64,000 nt of DNA from CAYFQH01 sp964345215 (GCA_964345215.1 CAYFQH010000002.1:1-64000), one strand, 5' to 3'. Positions 9,377 to 19,393 are shown, counted from the stretch's first letter. Numbers and translations are program-made. Notes: a model not told the origin generated them from the letters alone.

Positions 9377-11995
9377 TTGGCATTTTACGATGTAAATGCA
9401 GATGAAGCGGTTTCAAAACTTTCATCAAATATTAGCAGCGGTTTATCAGCGGATCAGGTTTCTCAAAAATTACAGGAATTCGGGCCCAACAAGTTACGGG
9501 AAAAAAAGAAAAAAACAACCTTTCAGCGGTTTATTGATCAGTTTAAAGATGCAATGATCTTAATCCTTATCGGGGCCGCCATTATTTCTTTTGTCATCGC
9601 CATTGTAGAAGGGCAGGCAAGGGAGTTTTTTGAACCGGCCTTGATTATGGCCATTGTCATTATTAACGCCATCATGGGTGTCATGCAGGAGAACAAGGCA
9701 GAAAAAGCCCTGGATGCTTTAAAAAGCCTTTCCGCTCCCCATGCCCGGGTCATTAGAGACGGGAAGGAAGCCATCATTGATGCTGCCGACCTGGTGCCCG
9801 GGGACATCATTCGCCTGGAAGCGGGAGACTTTATCCCCGCCGATGCCAGGCTTTTGCGCAGTGCCGGCCTTAAAAGCGAAGAGTCGGCCTTAACGGGCGA
9901 ATCGGTGCCTTCCGAAAAAGATGCCAACAAGCCTGTGCCTTCCGGTGCCCCCTTGGGGGACAGAACCAATATGGTCTTCTCCGGCTGCAGCATTACCTAT
10001 GGTACCGCCACCGCCATTGTAACAGGCACCGGCATGAACACCGAAATGGGTAAAATTGCAAACCTTTTAGATAACGAAGAAGACAGCCAAACCCCCTTAC
10101 AGGTAAAACTTGGCCAGCTGGGCAAGTATTTAGGGCTGGTGGCCGTTTTGGCCTCGGCCGTTGTATTTGTGCTGGGTGTTGTAAACAACATCCCCGTTAT
10201 GAAAATTTTTATGACTGCCGTTTCCTTGGCCGTATCGGCTATTCCTGAAGGATTGCCGGCCATTGTAACCATTGTGTTATCTATCGGTGTACAGCGGATG
10301 GCAAAAAAGAACGCCATTATCCGCCGCCTGCCTGCGGTAGAAACCCTGGGCAGTGCCTCTGTCATCTGTTCTGACAAAACCGGTACCCTAACCCAAAACC
10401 GTATGACTTTGATGCAGGCCTATGTAGATGGGAACGAGGAAACCGAAGCCATTAGCACAACCAATACCGATAAGGTGAAAGACCTTTTAACCTATGGTAC
10501 CCTTTGTTCCGACGGCATGGTTACCTTTGAAGATGGCCAGGAGCAGCATATAGGCGATCCTACAGAAACAGCCATTGTTTTAGCCGCCCATAAAAACGGC
10601 CTGACGAAAGAGGAGCTTAGTAAAAAGTATCCCCGCCTGGGCGAAATCCCCTTTGATTCAGACAGAAAACTGATGACCACCATCAACCAGGTAGAAAACC
10701 AGATTGTTGTGATTGTAAAGGGCGCCATTGACATGATGGAGCCTAAAATTTCCCAGGGCAACATTGAAAAGGCGAAAGAAATAAACGACCAGATGAGCCG
10801 CCAGGCCTTGCGGGTGATTGCCATTGGCTATAAGGTGATTGACCAGTTGCCCCAGGAAGTAACCCCCCAGCAAATGGAAAACGGCCTTACCTTAATGGGC
10901 CTGGTGGGCATGATAGACCCGCCCCGGGAAGAAGCAAGACAGGCCGTTGCCACCTGTATTAAAGCCGGCATTAAACCCGTGATGATTACCGGTGACCATG
11001 TGATTACCGCCAGCGCCATTGCAAAAGAACTGGGCATTTATAAAGATGGAGATATGGCCATTACCGGCGTTGAGCTGGATGCCATGAATGACCAAGAACT
11101 GGATTTGGTGCTAAGCAACATTTCTGTTTATGCCCGTGTATCCCCCGAAAATAAAATACGCATTGTAAAAGCCTGGCAGCGTAAAAATCAAATTGTTGCC
11201 ATGACCGGCGACGGGGTAAACGATGCCCCGGCTTTAAAGGCTGCCGACATTGGCTGCGCCATGGGCATTACCGGCACCGATGTAGCCAAAGGCGCTGCTG
11301 ACATGACCTTAACCGACGACAACTTTGCCACCATCGTAGATGCCGTACAGGAAGGCCGGGGCATTTACGCCAATATTAAAAAAGTAGTGGGCTTTTTATT
11401 GGGCACCAACTTTGGCGAAATATTAACGGTTTTCTTTGCCATGCTCTTGTGGCACAAAACCCCGCTGCTGTCTATGCAGCTGTTGTGGATTAACCTGGTC
11501 ACCGACAGCCTGCCCGCCATTGCCCTTGGGATGGAAGCCGTTGAAAAAGATGTAATGAGCCAAAAGCCCAAGCCCAAAAACGAAGGGCTTTTTGCCAACG
11601 GTTTTGGTGTACGCATCCTTCTTCAAGGGGTTATGTTTGCCCTGCTTACCTTAATTGGTTTTAAAGTGGGCGAAGCTGTTACCGGCCTTGAAGCGGGGGG
11701 CCAAACCATGGCCTTTATGATTTTGGCCTTTTCTCAAGTTGTACAGGCCTTTAACATGCGCTCTGAGCACTCCTTGTTTGCCATTGGCCCCTTTAGCAAT
11801 AAAAAGCTAAACATCGCCGCTCTCATATCCACAGGCTTGATGCTTTTGGTGCTGTTTACCCCTGTTGGCATTGCCTTTGAACTAATTCAGTTGCCTTGGC
11901 GGTTATACCTGCTGGGAGCCGGCTTGTCCCTTGTACCCTTGGTGATGATGGAACTGGCCAAAGCAGCCGGCCTGATTAAGCACCAAAATCATTAA
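9377..11995 (+). CDS. Ca2+-transporting P-type ATPase (SERCA/PMR1 type)
   Basis: This protein of about 872 aa is a full P2-type ATPase: actuator TGES (EESALTGESVPSEK), phosphorylation motif CSDKTGTLT near residue 332, hinge TGDGVND near 609, and ten predicted membrane helices. Ca2+ ligands are present: M4 IPEGLPAIVT, M5 TNFGEIL (Asn and Glu), M6 NLVTDSLPA (Asn, Thr, Asp). That supports Ca2+ export rather than H+ or Na+. There is no ATG; two adjacent TTG codons (9374, 9377) follow AAGGAGG, and 9377 has the better 7-nt spacing. A DsrE-like gene lies 39 nt downstream, probably in the same transcript. Confidence 0.92.
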   Translation: MAFYDVNADEAVSKLSSNISSGLSADQVSQKLQEFGPNKLREKKKKTTFQRFIDQFKDAMILILIGAAIISFVIAIVEGQAREFFEPALIMAIVIINAIMGVMQENKAEKALDALKSLSAPHARVIRDGKEAIIDAADLVPGDIIRLEAGDFIPADARLLRSAGLKSEESALTGESVPSEKDANKPVPSGAPLGDRTNMVFSGCSITYGTATAIVTGTGMNTEMGKIANLLDNEEDSQTPLQVKLGQLGKYLGLVAVLASAVVFVLGVVNNIPVMKIFMTAVSLAVSAIPEGLPAIVTIVLSIGVQRMAKKNAIIRRLPAVETLGSASVICSDKTGTLTQNRMTLMQAYVDGNEETEAISTTNTDKVKDLLTYGTLCSDGMVTFEDGQEQHIGDPTETAIVLAAHKNGLTKEELSKKYPRLGEIPFDSDRKLMTTINQVENQIVVIVKGAIDMMEPKISQGNIEKAKEINDQMSRQALRVIAIGYKVIDQLPQEVTPQQMENGLTLMGLVGMIDPPREEARQAVATCIKAGIKPVMITGDHVITASAIAKELGIYKDGDMAITGVELDAMNDQELDLVLSNISVYARVSPENKIRIVKAWQRKNQIVAMTGDGVNDAPALKAADIGCAMGITGTDVAKGAADMTLTDDNFATIVDAVQEGRGIYANIKKVVGFLLGTNFGEILTVFFAMLLWHKTPLLSMQLLWINLVTDSLPAIALGMEAVEKDVMSQKPKPKNEGLFANGFGVRILLQGVMFALLTLIGFKVGEAVTGLEAGGQTMAFMILAFSQVVQAFNMRSEHSLFAIGPFSNKKLNIAALISTGLMLLVLFTPVGIAFELIQLPWRLYLLGAGLSLVPLVMMELAKAAGLIKHQNH

Positions 11996-12034
11996 AGTAT
12001 TTTTATAAAACCCTTATCAAAAAGGAGGGGACTT

Positions 12035-12379
12035 ATGATTTTAAAAGCGATTTTTCCCATTGACCGGCTGGACCAGCTTGAAAAAGTTTTGAGCAAAATC
12101 ACTAATCTTGCTGCCCATGCCCAGGTTGAAGAAAAAGGCCTTTGTATGGAAGTTGTGTTTATGGGCGAGGCCATTTATGCCCTAAAAAACGATTCTGCTT
12201 ATCTTCCCCTGCAAAGAGCACTGGAAGGCCAAGGTGTTTCCCTGGCCGCCTGTAAAAACGCCATGGCCCGTTATGCCCTCACCGGGGAGGATCTGATCCC
12301 TGCCGCCCGGCAAGTAACCAGCGGCGTGGGGCAAACCATTCAACGGCAAATAGAGGGCTGGGGGGCCTATTGGTGTTAA
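12035..12379 (+). CDS. DsrE/DsrF-like small protein
   Basis: This 114-aa protein resembles the DsrE/F-like fold family: an N-terminal strand, a central LCMEVVFMGEAIYAL segment, then a conserved Cys context (VSLAACKNAMARY) and LIPAARQVTSGVGQTIQRQIEGW before a C-terminal WC. DsrE-like proteins include sulfur-relay carriers and many uncharacterised members. The Cys near residue 74 sits where family members keep a functional Cys. The ATG follows AAAGGAGGGG. The terminator just downstream closes a two-gene unit with the Ca2+-ATPase; why the two are paired is unclear. Confidence 0.72.
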   Translation: MILKAIFPIDRLDQLEKVLSKITNLAAHAQVEEKGLCMEVVFMGEAIYALKNDSAYLPLQRALEGQGVSLAACKNAMARYALTGEDLIPAARQVTSGVGQTIQRQIEGWGAYWC

Positions 12380-12396
12380 GGCTGGCATGAATACAT

Positions 12397-12434
12397 AAAG
12401 AGGAGGCATAACCGCTTCCTCTTTATCTTTTTTA
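12397..12434 (+). terminator. Intrinsic terminator after the ATPase/DsrE unit
   Basis: AAAGAGGAGGC pairs with GCTTCCTCTTT around a loop of about 7 nt, followed by a T-rich tract (ATCTTTTTT). Confidence 0.85.
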
Positions 12435-12482
12435 GATGCACCAAAGGTTGTTATTGTTTTTACTTCTTGTTTCCAAAATAAA

Positions 12483-12511
12483 TTGACATCCCTAATTCTA
12501 TGGTCTACAAT
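12483..12511 (+). promoter_or_regulatory. Sigma-A promoter for mgtE
   Basis: A perfect TTGACA is followed after 17 nt by TACAAT. The predicted leader is only about 45 nt, too short for the Mg2+ M-box riboswitch that often precedes mgtE. Confidence 0.8.
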
Positions 12512-12563
12512 TTATATGGTTCGCATTTTTTGATTTTTAAATCAAAAGCAGGAGGGGAAGGGC

Positions 12564-13943
12564 ATGGAGAAATTAGAGTTAAATTTTGTGCAGGTTATCG
12601 AGTCCTTATGGGAAGAAAAAAAGATTAATACTGTGCGCGAACTTTTACTGACCATGCAGCCTGCCCAAATTGCCGAAATTTTAGATGAACTCCCCCATCT
12701 TCCCACAACGGTGCTTTTTCGGATGCTTCCCAAGGAAGTCGCTGCTGATGTTTTTATTGAAATGGAGACCGAAGGGCAGCAGGCCTTGGTTCAAACCTTT
12801 AGCGACCACGAACTTCAAGAAGTGATTGACGATTTGTTCGTTGATGACGCGGTAAACTTAATTGAAGAGATGCCCGCTAATGTGGTAAAGCGTATTTTGG
12901 CCAATACCACAGACCCGCAAATGCGTGCCAGCATTAACACCATTTTAAAATACCCAAAAGACAGTGCCGGCAGCTTGATGACCATCGAGTACGTTTCTCT
13001 GTCTACCTCCACCACAGCCAAAGAAGCCATTGATATTATTCGTAAAAGCGGCAGCGAAAAACGAACCGTTAACGTATGTTATGTCATTGACTCTTCCCGC
13101 CACCTTCTTGGGGTCGTATCCTTGCAGGATATCATTATGGCTCCGGATGAAGCCACCATGGAAAGCATTATGGAAGACCGGGTTGTTTCGGTTCAAACCC
13201 TGGAGGATCAAGAAACCGTCGCCCACCTTTTAGGTAAGTATGACTTTAGCGTCATGCCCGTTGTGGATAAGGAAAACCGCTTGGTGGGCATTATTACCGC
13301 TGATGACGTGATCGACGTTATTCAGGAAGAAGCCACCGAAGACATGGAGAAGATGGCCGCTATCACGCCTTCTGAACGGCCCTACCTTAAAAGTTCTGTG
13401 TTTGAACTATGGAAAAGCCGTGTTCCCTGGTTGCTCTTGTTAATGTTCTCTGCCACCTTTACCGGTATGATTATTACCGGCTTTCAGGATGCCCTGGCCG
13501 CCTCAGTTGTGTTAACAGCCTTTATTCCCATGCTGATGGACTCGGGAGGGAATGCCGGCAGCCAGTCTTCTGTTACGGTCATCCGCAGCCTCTCCCTTAA
13601 GCAAATTACCTTTAAAGATTTGTGGGCTGTGATTTGGAAGGAAAGCCGCATTGGTATTTTAACCGGTTTTACCCTCTCTGTTTGCACTTTTATTAAGCTT
13701 TTACTGGTTGATCGCCTTTTACTTGGCAACGCAAGCGTTACCATGGCCGTTGCCCTGGTGGTCTCCTTAACCATGGCCGTCACCATTTTTTTAGCAAAAT
13801 TTGTTGGGGGTACCCTGCCCCTGCTGGCTGAAAAAACCGGTTTTGATCCGGCTGTGATGGCTAGCCCTTTTATTACAACCATTGTGGATGCCCTCTCGCT
13901 TTTGGTTTACTTTGGATTGGCCACCAGCATGCTGCCCATGTAG
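12564..13943 (+). CDS. mgtE: Magnesium transporter MgtE
   Basis: This 459-aa protein shows the MgtE order: an N-terminal helical domain (about 1-130, ELLLTMQPAQIAEILDELP), two CBS domains (about 130-260), a plug helix, and five C-terminal membrane helices. LMDSGGNAGSQSS and the late helix TIVDALSLLVYF (conserved Asp in the pore) are diagnostic. MgtE forms a dimeric Mg2+ channel gated by Mg2+ bound to its cytoplasmic domains. The ATG follows AGGAGGGGAAGGGC. It is a single-gene unit with its own promoter and terminator. Confidence 0.95.
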   Translation: MEKLELNFVQVIESLWEEKKINTVRELLLTMQPAQIAEILDELPHLPTTVLFRMLPKEVAADVFIEMETEGQQALVQTFSDHELQEVIDDLFVDDAVNLIEEMPANVVKRILANTTDPQMRASINTILKYPKDSAGSLMTIEYVSLSTSTTAKEAIDIIRKSGSEKRTVNVCYVIDSSRHLLGVVSLQDIIMAPDEATMESIMEDRVVSVQTLEDQETVAHLLGKYDFSVMPVVDKENRLVGIITADDVIDVIQEEATEDMEKMAAITPSERPYLKSSVFELWKSRVPWLLLLMFSATFTGMIITGFQDALAASVVLTAFIPMLMDSGGNAGSQSSVTVIRSLSLKQITFKDLWAVIWKESRIGILTGFTLSVCTFIKLLLVDRLLLGNASVTMAVALVVSLTMAVTIFLAKFVGGTLPLLAEKTGFDPAVMASPFITTIVDALSLLVYFGLATSMLPM

Positions 13944-13962
13944 GCTTTAGGTGCTCACCCTG

Positions 13963-13996
13963 ATCCTCTATGCCAGCATAGAGGATTTTTGTTTTT
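13963..13996 (+). terminator. Intrinsic terminator after mgtE
   Basis: ATCCTCTATG and CATAGAGGAT form a stem with a short loop, followed by TTTTGTTTTT. Confidence 0.85.
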
Positions 13997-14232
13997 AAAA
14001 TACCACACAAAAAAAGTCGATGAAAGGGTAAAAAGGTTTGTTAAAAACAAGAAGAAAAGCACAGGAACCGCCCCGTTTTTTTGAGTGTTTTTGGCGGTGG
14101 TTTACATAAAATAGCTGCTTTTTGATTGTGCCCAACTTGTGTGTTGTTGCCTTTTTTCTCTTTTTTATGGTGTTTTTATACAGCAAAATCCCTCATCCAA
14201 ATCATTTCAGTTTTAGAAACGGAGCGTTCTGA

Positions 14233-15578
14233 TTGAAAAGCAAACGAAATTTTTCCAATGTCCTTCTTACGGCTTCCGTTCTTTTTGGTATTTACTTTGG
14301 TGCCGGTAATCTTATCTTCCCCATTGCTCTTGGTCAGCAGGCGGGAAAGGCTTTTTTTTCGGCTTTTTTGGGTTTTTTAATCACTGCCATAGGGTTGATC
14401 TTCCTTGGTACCCTGGCCCTGGCCCTCACCCGGGAAGAGGGGCTAAAAGGCATGGGCAATCGAGTTTCCCCCTGGTTTGGCACCTTTATCACCCTGGCCC
14501 TAACCTTAACCATTGGGCCCTTGTTTGCCATTCCAAGAACCGGCAGCGTCTCTTTTGAAACGGCCTTGGGTACTTTGGCAAGTCCCCAAACCCGCCCCCT
14601 ATACCGGCTGGTTTTTACTGCTGTTTTCTTCTTGTTGGTTCTTTTGTTTTCCATAAAGGCCAACAAGCTCTTGTTTTGGGTAGGTAAGGTATTAACTCCC
14701 CTGTTTTTAAGCTTTTTATCCCTGCTGCTGTTAGCTGTTATCATAAAGCCCATGGGTAGCCCCACCTTAACCTCTGTTTCCCCTCCCTATCAGGCACAGC
14801 CCTTTTTTGCGGGCTTTCTGGCGGGCTATCAAACCATGGATGCCCTGGGGGTCTTTCTTTTTGGTTTTGTTGCCGTACAAACGTTGGAGCAGTTGGGCGT
14901 AACCGACCAAAGGCAAAAATCTGCCGGACTTTTTAAATCAGGCCTGGTTACCGTAGGAATGATGAGCCTTATTTACTTTGCCCTAGCCTATGTCGGCGCC
15001 ACCAGCGCCCCCCTGCTTGGTAAACAGGATAATGGCGCCCTCACCCTGGCCTTGGTTTCTAAACACTATTTTGGTTCCTTTGGCCATGTGCTTCTTTCTT
15101 TTATTTTTACCTTTGCCTGTTTAAAAACAGCGGTGGGGCTGATTAATACCTGTTCCAAAACCTTTGTCTCCTTTTTCCTAGGGGGCCCAAATATATTCAT
15201 TATGCTGTTTCCTTTACCCTTATTTCCTTTCTCATTTCTAATGTTGGCTTGAATCAGATTATTAAGTGGGCCGAGCCGATACTGATGTTTTTTTATCCCT
15301 TAAACATTGCCCTTATCCTTTTGGGCCTTCTTTCTCCTTTTGGGCTCTATCGGCGCCGCCAGTATCAAATGACCATGTTCTTTGTAGCCATTGCAGCCTT
15401 TGGCGACTTTATTAAAGCCTTGCCTGCCAGCATTTCGGGCTTCCCTTTTTTCACCTTTTTGCTTTCATTATATGAAAGGCTCCCCTTGTTTTCAAAAGGA
15501 CTGGGCTGGCTTGTTCCCATGGGATTGGGATTTTTCATAGGCTTTTTGTGGTGCTTTTTTCCTTCAAAAAAACTTTGA
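14233..15578 (+). pseudogene. brnQ: Branched-chain amino acid carrier BrnQ, frameshifted
   Basis: The first frame (14233-15252) encodes a BrnQ/LIVCS-type symporter: FGAGNLIFPIALGQQAG, IPRTGSVSFETAL, and helices to about residue 316. It then drifts into a non-homologous tail. The family sequence resumes in the -1 frame at 15186 (PKYIHYAVSFTLISFLISN, then LNQIIKWAEPILMFFYPL) and runs to 15578. The switch falls on a run of five G at 15181-15185; six would restore one frame (FLGG-PKYIHY) and give a protein of about 448 aa, normal for BrnQ. The start is TTG after GGAG. This is a recent mutation, a phase-variable tract or an assembly error; a working carrier is expected if the base is restored. Confidence 0.88.
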
Positions 15579-15698
15579 AACCCCATTTTAAACAAAAATA
15601 AGCCCTTGAAGCTGATTTAAAGTTGTTCGCCCCCCTCCTTTGTGTTAAAATGAAAGGAGCGGCAAAACAGACTATGCTTGGCAAAGGGAGACAGATGG

Positions 15699-16562
15699 AT
15701 GAAAGAGAACAAGCCCTTTAAAATGATTCGGATAATATTGGCCTTTGTGCTGTTAGCCCTTGTGGTTGTGGGCACATTGGAGCTTTTTCCTCAAAGCCTT
15801 TACCAGCATAAAAAAATAGTTGACCGTATTCACGAAAAGCCTATGGTTATCAATGCAATCGATAACCGCTATCACTTTTTTATGCTAACCAATCACCTTG
15901 AAGAAAATGCAAATTACCTTTTAACCTTTGATGCCCTAACCCTAACCCAAGGGGAAAGCGAAGTAGCTGTCGCCGCTCTTTTAGATGTGCATACCCAAAG
16001 TATTGTGGCTGAAAAGCTTCTTCCCCTTCATCCTCTGGCCCAAAAAGCCTGGTATTTTACGGTCCCCTCCAGTGAAGATGGGTTAGAACTTCTTCTCTAT
16101 CCTTCCTTAAGGGGGGAAACAGATTGGGTTGGCCTTGATGCGAAGGGAGCTGCCCTTGTAAAAGATGTTCAAAACCCCCGCCAAAACCCACAGAATCTTT
16201 TATCCCCCTCCCTTTCAAACCAGCTGTATATGCCTGCTGGCCAAGAGAGCAACCATTACCATGTGCTTGCTCAAGCCCTTACCCCCGGCCAAGGCTATAG
16301 CCTTTTAATCGGTCAGGCCAGTGCCCTGCATGGCAGTCCTTTAGCCTTTACCCTGGAAGTGTATGACAACAAGCAAGATAAAGCCATTGACACCAGTGTG
16401 ATTCCCCTTGCCCCAGATGGTCTTGCAAAGGATATTGCCTGGTCCTTTACCCTCCCCCAGCAGGAAGGCAGCTTTAGCCTTAGGGTTTATAGAGGCCCTG
16501 CAGGTCAAACTGAGAACAACAGCCTTTTATTTGAAGATTTGGCTCTGGTTCCCATCCCTTAA
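15699..16562 (+). CDS. Membrane-anchored extracytoplasmic protein, unknown
   Basis: This 287-aa protein has one N-terminal membrane segment (about residues 9-30) and a soluble, probably external, remainder with a repeated beta-rich texture: two similar stretches (ENANYLLTFDALTLTQGESEVAVAALL-like near 70 and LTPGQGYSLLIGQASALHG-like near 195) may be duplicated sandwich domains. I recognise no family. The start at 15699 follows GGGAG at 9 nt; an in-frame TTG at 15678 is less likely. A weak promoter-like pair (TTGTTC, 17 nt, TAAAAT) lies at 15623-15651. Confidence 0.65.
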   Translation: MKENKPFKMIRIILAFVLLALVVVGTLELFPQSLYQHKKIVDRIHEKPMVINAIDNRYHFFMLTNHLEENANYLLTFDALTLTQGESEVAVAALLDVHTQSIVAEKLLPLHPLAQKAWYFTVPSSEDGLELLLYPSLRGETDWVGLDAKGAALVKDVQNPRQNPQNLLSPSLSNQLYMPAGQESNHYHVLAQALTPGQGYSLLIGQASALHGSPLAFTLEVYDNKQDKAIDTSVIPLAPDGLAKDIAWSFTLPQQEGSFSLRVYRGPAGQTENNSLLFEDLALVPIP

Positions 16563-16706
16563 GTTCCTTGGTCTGGAAGAAGGCACTACCGCCTTTTTCT
16601 CTGTTGTCCAACGTATTCTTTTGGTATTACTTTTTCTCTTTCTTTTTAAGAAGAAATTGTATATACTATTACTGGATAATTAAAATTTTAACATGGAGGT
16701 ATCAAT

Positions 16707-17888
16707 ATGAACTACAACGAACTGAGCTTGGCTCTGTCTGAAAAGCACCAAGGGAAACTAGAAATTGTTTCCAAGGTTTCTGTTACCAATAAAGATGAAC
16801 TTTCTGTGGCGTATACCCCCGGCGTTGCCGAACCTTGCAGAAAAATACATGAAGATGTGCATAATGCCTATAAATACACCATTAAAGGGCGCACCGTAGC
16901 CGTTGTATCTGACGGAACCGCCGTGCTGGGCCTGGGCGATATCGGCCCCGAAGCCGCTATGCCCGTGATGGAGGGAAAATGTATTTTATTTAAAGAGTTT
17001 GGCGGCGTAGATGCCTTTCCCATTTGCCTTGACACAAAAGATGTAGACGAGTTGGTAAAAACCATTAAATATATGGCCCCCACCTTCGGCGGCATTAACT
17101 TGGAAGACATTTCAGCCCCCCGCTGCTTTGAAATTGAGCGCCGGTTAAAAGAAGAACTGGATATTCCTATTTTTCACGATGACCAGCATGGAACAGCCAT
17201 TGTTGTTTTAGCCGGGCTCATCAACGCTTTAAAATTGGTAGGCAAAAAATGGGAAGATACAAAAATTATCATTAACGGCCCCGGCGCTGCAGGCATTTCC
17301 ATTGCCAAGCTGTTAATGCACATGAACCCCAAGGATATTATTTTGGTTGGCCGCAAAGGCGCTATTTACGAGGGCATGGAGGGCATGAACCCTGCCCAAA
17401 CAGAAATGTCCAAAGTAACCAATAAAGATAAAGAACAGGGCAGCCTGGAAGACGTAATTAAGGGCAAAGATATTTTCATCGGGGTTTCTGCCCCCGGCGT
17501 ATTAACCGCCCCCATGGTTTCCACCATGAATAAAGACGCCATTGTGTTTGCCCTGGCCAATCCTACCCCCGAAATTATGCCTGATGATGCCCAAAAAGGC
17601 GGGGCACGGGTGATTGCGACCGGCCGCAGCGACTTCCCGAACCAAATCAACAATGTTTTGGTTTTTCCCGGCATCTTTAAGGGCGCTTTAATGGTAGAAG
17701 CCTCGGATATTACAGAAGAAATGAAACTGGCCGCTGCCAAAGCCATTGCCTCCCTCCTGCCCGAGAGCGAACTGAATGAAGAAAACATCATCCCTGGGGC
17801 TTTTGACCGCCGGGTTGCCGATGTGGTGGCTGAACAGGTGGCCCAAATGGCCGAAAACCTTGGTATTGCAAGAAAGCCCAGAAAATAA
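16707..17888 (+). CDS. NAD(P)-dependent malic enzyme, short bacterial type
   Basis: This 393-aa protein is a typical short malic enzyme. It has VAYTPGVAEPC near the N-terminus, catalytic ISDGTAVLGLGDIG-type sequence (SDGTAVLGLGDIGPEAAMPVMEGK), INLEDISAPRCFEIE, metal ligands FHDDQHGTA, and a Rossmann motif INGPGAAGISIAK. It decarboxylates malate to pyruvate with reduction of NAD(P)+. The ATG follows GGAGG at 7 nt. It is monocistronic, closed by a strong terminator. I saw no convincing promoter in the 140 nt upstream. Cofactor preference cannot be decided by eye. Confidence 0.94.
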   Translation: MNYNELSLALSEKHQGKLEIVSKVSVTNKDELSVAYTPGVAEPCRKIHEDVHNAYKYTIKGRTVAVVSDGTAVLGLGDIGPEAAMPVMEGKCILFKEFGGVDAFPICLDTKDVDELVKTIKYMAPTFGGINLEDISAPRCFEIERRLKEELDIPIFHDDQHGTAIVVLAGLINALKLVGKKWEDTKIIINGPGAAGISIAKLLMHMNPKDIILVGRKGAIYEGMEGMNPAQTEMSKVTNKDKEQGSLEDVIKGKDIFIGVSAPGVLTAPMVSTMNKDAIVFALANPTPEIMPDDAQKGGARVIATGRSDFPNQINNVLVFPGIFKGALMVEASDITEEMKLAAAKAIASLLPESELNEENIIPGAFDRRVADVVAEQVAQMAENLGIARKPRK

Positions 17889-17914
17889 TTTGTTGCTTCC
17901 ACCCACATAAAACC

Positions 17915-17957
17915 AAAGGGAAAACAGCGGTATGGCTGTTTTCCCTTTACCTTTTTA
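17915..17957 (+). terminator. Intrinsic terminator after malic enzyme
   Basis: AAAGGGAAAACAGC pairs with GCTGTTTTCCCTTT around a 6-nt loop; ACCTTTTT follows. Confidence 0.85.
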
Positions 17958-18004
17958 CGGCTCCATGATAAAATAAGCCGATTATCAAAAAAAGGAGCCT
18001 GTAT

Positions 18005-19381
18005 ATGTCAGTGTTTTCCGGGTTGAAATCGGCCGCCCGCTGGGATAAAGCCTTTGCAAAAACCCTTCTTATGGTTGCCCTGCCCATGGTTATTCAAAAC
18101 CTGGTATCCTCTACCCTAAATATTATCGACAATATTATGGTGGGCCAACTGGGGGCCGCCGCCCATGCAGGGGTGAGCCAAGCCCTGAACTATACTTTTT
18201 TGTTTAACCTGTTTTTGTTTGGCATTGGTTCCGGGGCCAGCATTTACTTTGCCCAATACTGGGGCAGAAGGGAAACCGGCCACATTCACCGGGTGATGCG
18301 GATGGCCTTTTTCATCACCATTCCCCTGGCCCTTTTGTTCATCGGCGCTTTTTATTTTTTCCCCAATTTTATTGTGGGCCTTTTTATCAGCGACCCGGCC
18401 AGCAGCAGTTTTTTAGAATGTACCCGCTACTTAAAATGGGCTGTTTTCGGCTTTGCCTTTCAGGCCATAGACGTGGTCTATGCCTCGGTTTTAAAAGCCA
18501 CAAACAAGCCCTATGTACCCATGTTTGGGGGCATTGTGTCAATTATTACCAATGTAATATTAAACTACTGCCTTATTTTTGGGCACTTCGGTTTCCCGGC
18601 CTTGGGGGTACAGGGGGCTGCCATTGCCACTATTTTTTCATCCCTGGTGTCCCTTTTGATCAACACCACTGTATCCTACCACAAAAAACTTCCCTCCGCT
18701 TTCTCTCCTTTTCAAAAGTTTCCCCGCCTTCCAGGCTATAACAAACTGTTTTTAAAAACCGTAAGCCCTGTTATTTTTAATGAAGGCCTTTGGGCCCTGG
18801 GAATGACCACCTATAGTATGTTCTACGGCACCATGGGTGATGCCGCCATGTCGGCTATGGGCATTTATAAAAGCATGGAGCAGCTTACCTTTGTAACCAT
18901 ATACGGGCTGATGGGCGCCTGCAGCGTGATTGTTGGCCAGACCCTTGGTACAGGCGATAAGGCCAAAGCTTACCTGTATGCAAAGCGCATGCTTTTTGCA
19001 AGTGTTGTGCTGGGCGTGGCCATGGGGCTGATCCTAATCCCTGCCCGGTTTCCCATTGTATCCCTTTTTGAAGTGGGTTTTGAAGCCCAGGAAAAGGCCC
19101 TTAAAATCATTTTATTTTCAGCTTCCTTTGTGTGGCTTCGCTCTTTTAACTCGATTAACGTAGTGGGTATTTTGCGCTCTGGCGGGGATACGCTGTTCAG
19201 CCTCATGCTGGATACGGGAACCGTATGGGCCATTGGCGTACCCCTGGTATGGATTACATCCATGGTTTTAAAATGGCCCATTGAATATGTCTTTTTATCT
19301 ACCGCCGTGGAAGGGCTGGTAAAGGCCGCCATTGGCTTTCCAAGAATGCTCAGCAAAAAATGGATGAACGAAATTATGTAA
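18005..19381 (+). CDS. MATE family efflux transporter
   Basis: This 458-aa protein has twelve predicted helices and the MATE opening pattern LPMVIQNLVSSTLNIIDNIMVGQLGAAAHAGV, with a second-half repeat near residues 255-300 (FNEGLWALGMTTYSMFYGTMG). MATE proteins export organic cations or drugs using Na+ or H+ gradients. The ATG follows AAAGGAG. The amino-acid-kinase-fold gene starts 12 nt downstream, so the two are almost certainly co-transcribed, which may hint at the exported compound. Confidence 0.92.
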   Translation: MSVFSGLKSAARWDKAFAKTLLMVALPMVIQNLVSSTLNIIDNIMVGQLGAAAHAGVSQALNYTFLFNLFLFGIGSGASIYFAQYWGRRETGHIHRVMRMAFFITIPLALLFIGAFYFFPNFIVGLFISDPASSSFLECTRYLKWAVFGFAFQAIDVVYASVLKATNKPYVPMFGGIVSIITNVILNYCLIFGHFGFPALGVQGAAIATIFSSLVSLLINTTVSYHKKLPSAFSPFQKFPRLPGYNKLFLKTVSPVIFNEGLWALGMTTYSMFYGTMGDAAMSAMGIYKSMEQLTFVTIYGLMGACSVIVGQTLGTGDKAKAYLYAKRMLFASVVLGVAMGLILIPARFPIVSLFEVGFEAQEKALKIILFSASFVWLRSFNSINVVGILRSGGDTLFSLMLDTGTVWAIGVPLVWITSMVLKWPIEYVFLSTAVEGLVKAAIGFPRMLSKKWMNEIM

Positions 19382-19393
19382 AAAGGAGTTGGG

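Noticed and set aside
12440..12563. Mg2+ M-box riboswitch before mgtE
   Set aside because: The promoter leaves only about 45 nt of leader, too short for an M-box.
15181..15186. Programmed -1 frameshift in brnQ
   Set aside because: The G run has no proper slippery heptamer or obvious downstream pseudoknot, and the family is not known to use recoding; mutation or error is simpler.
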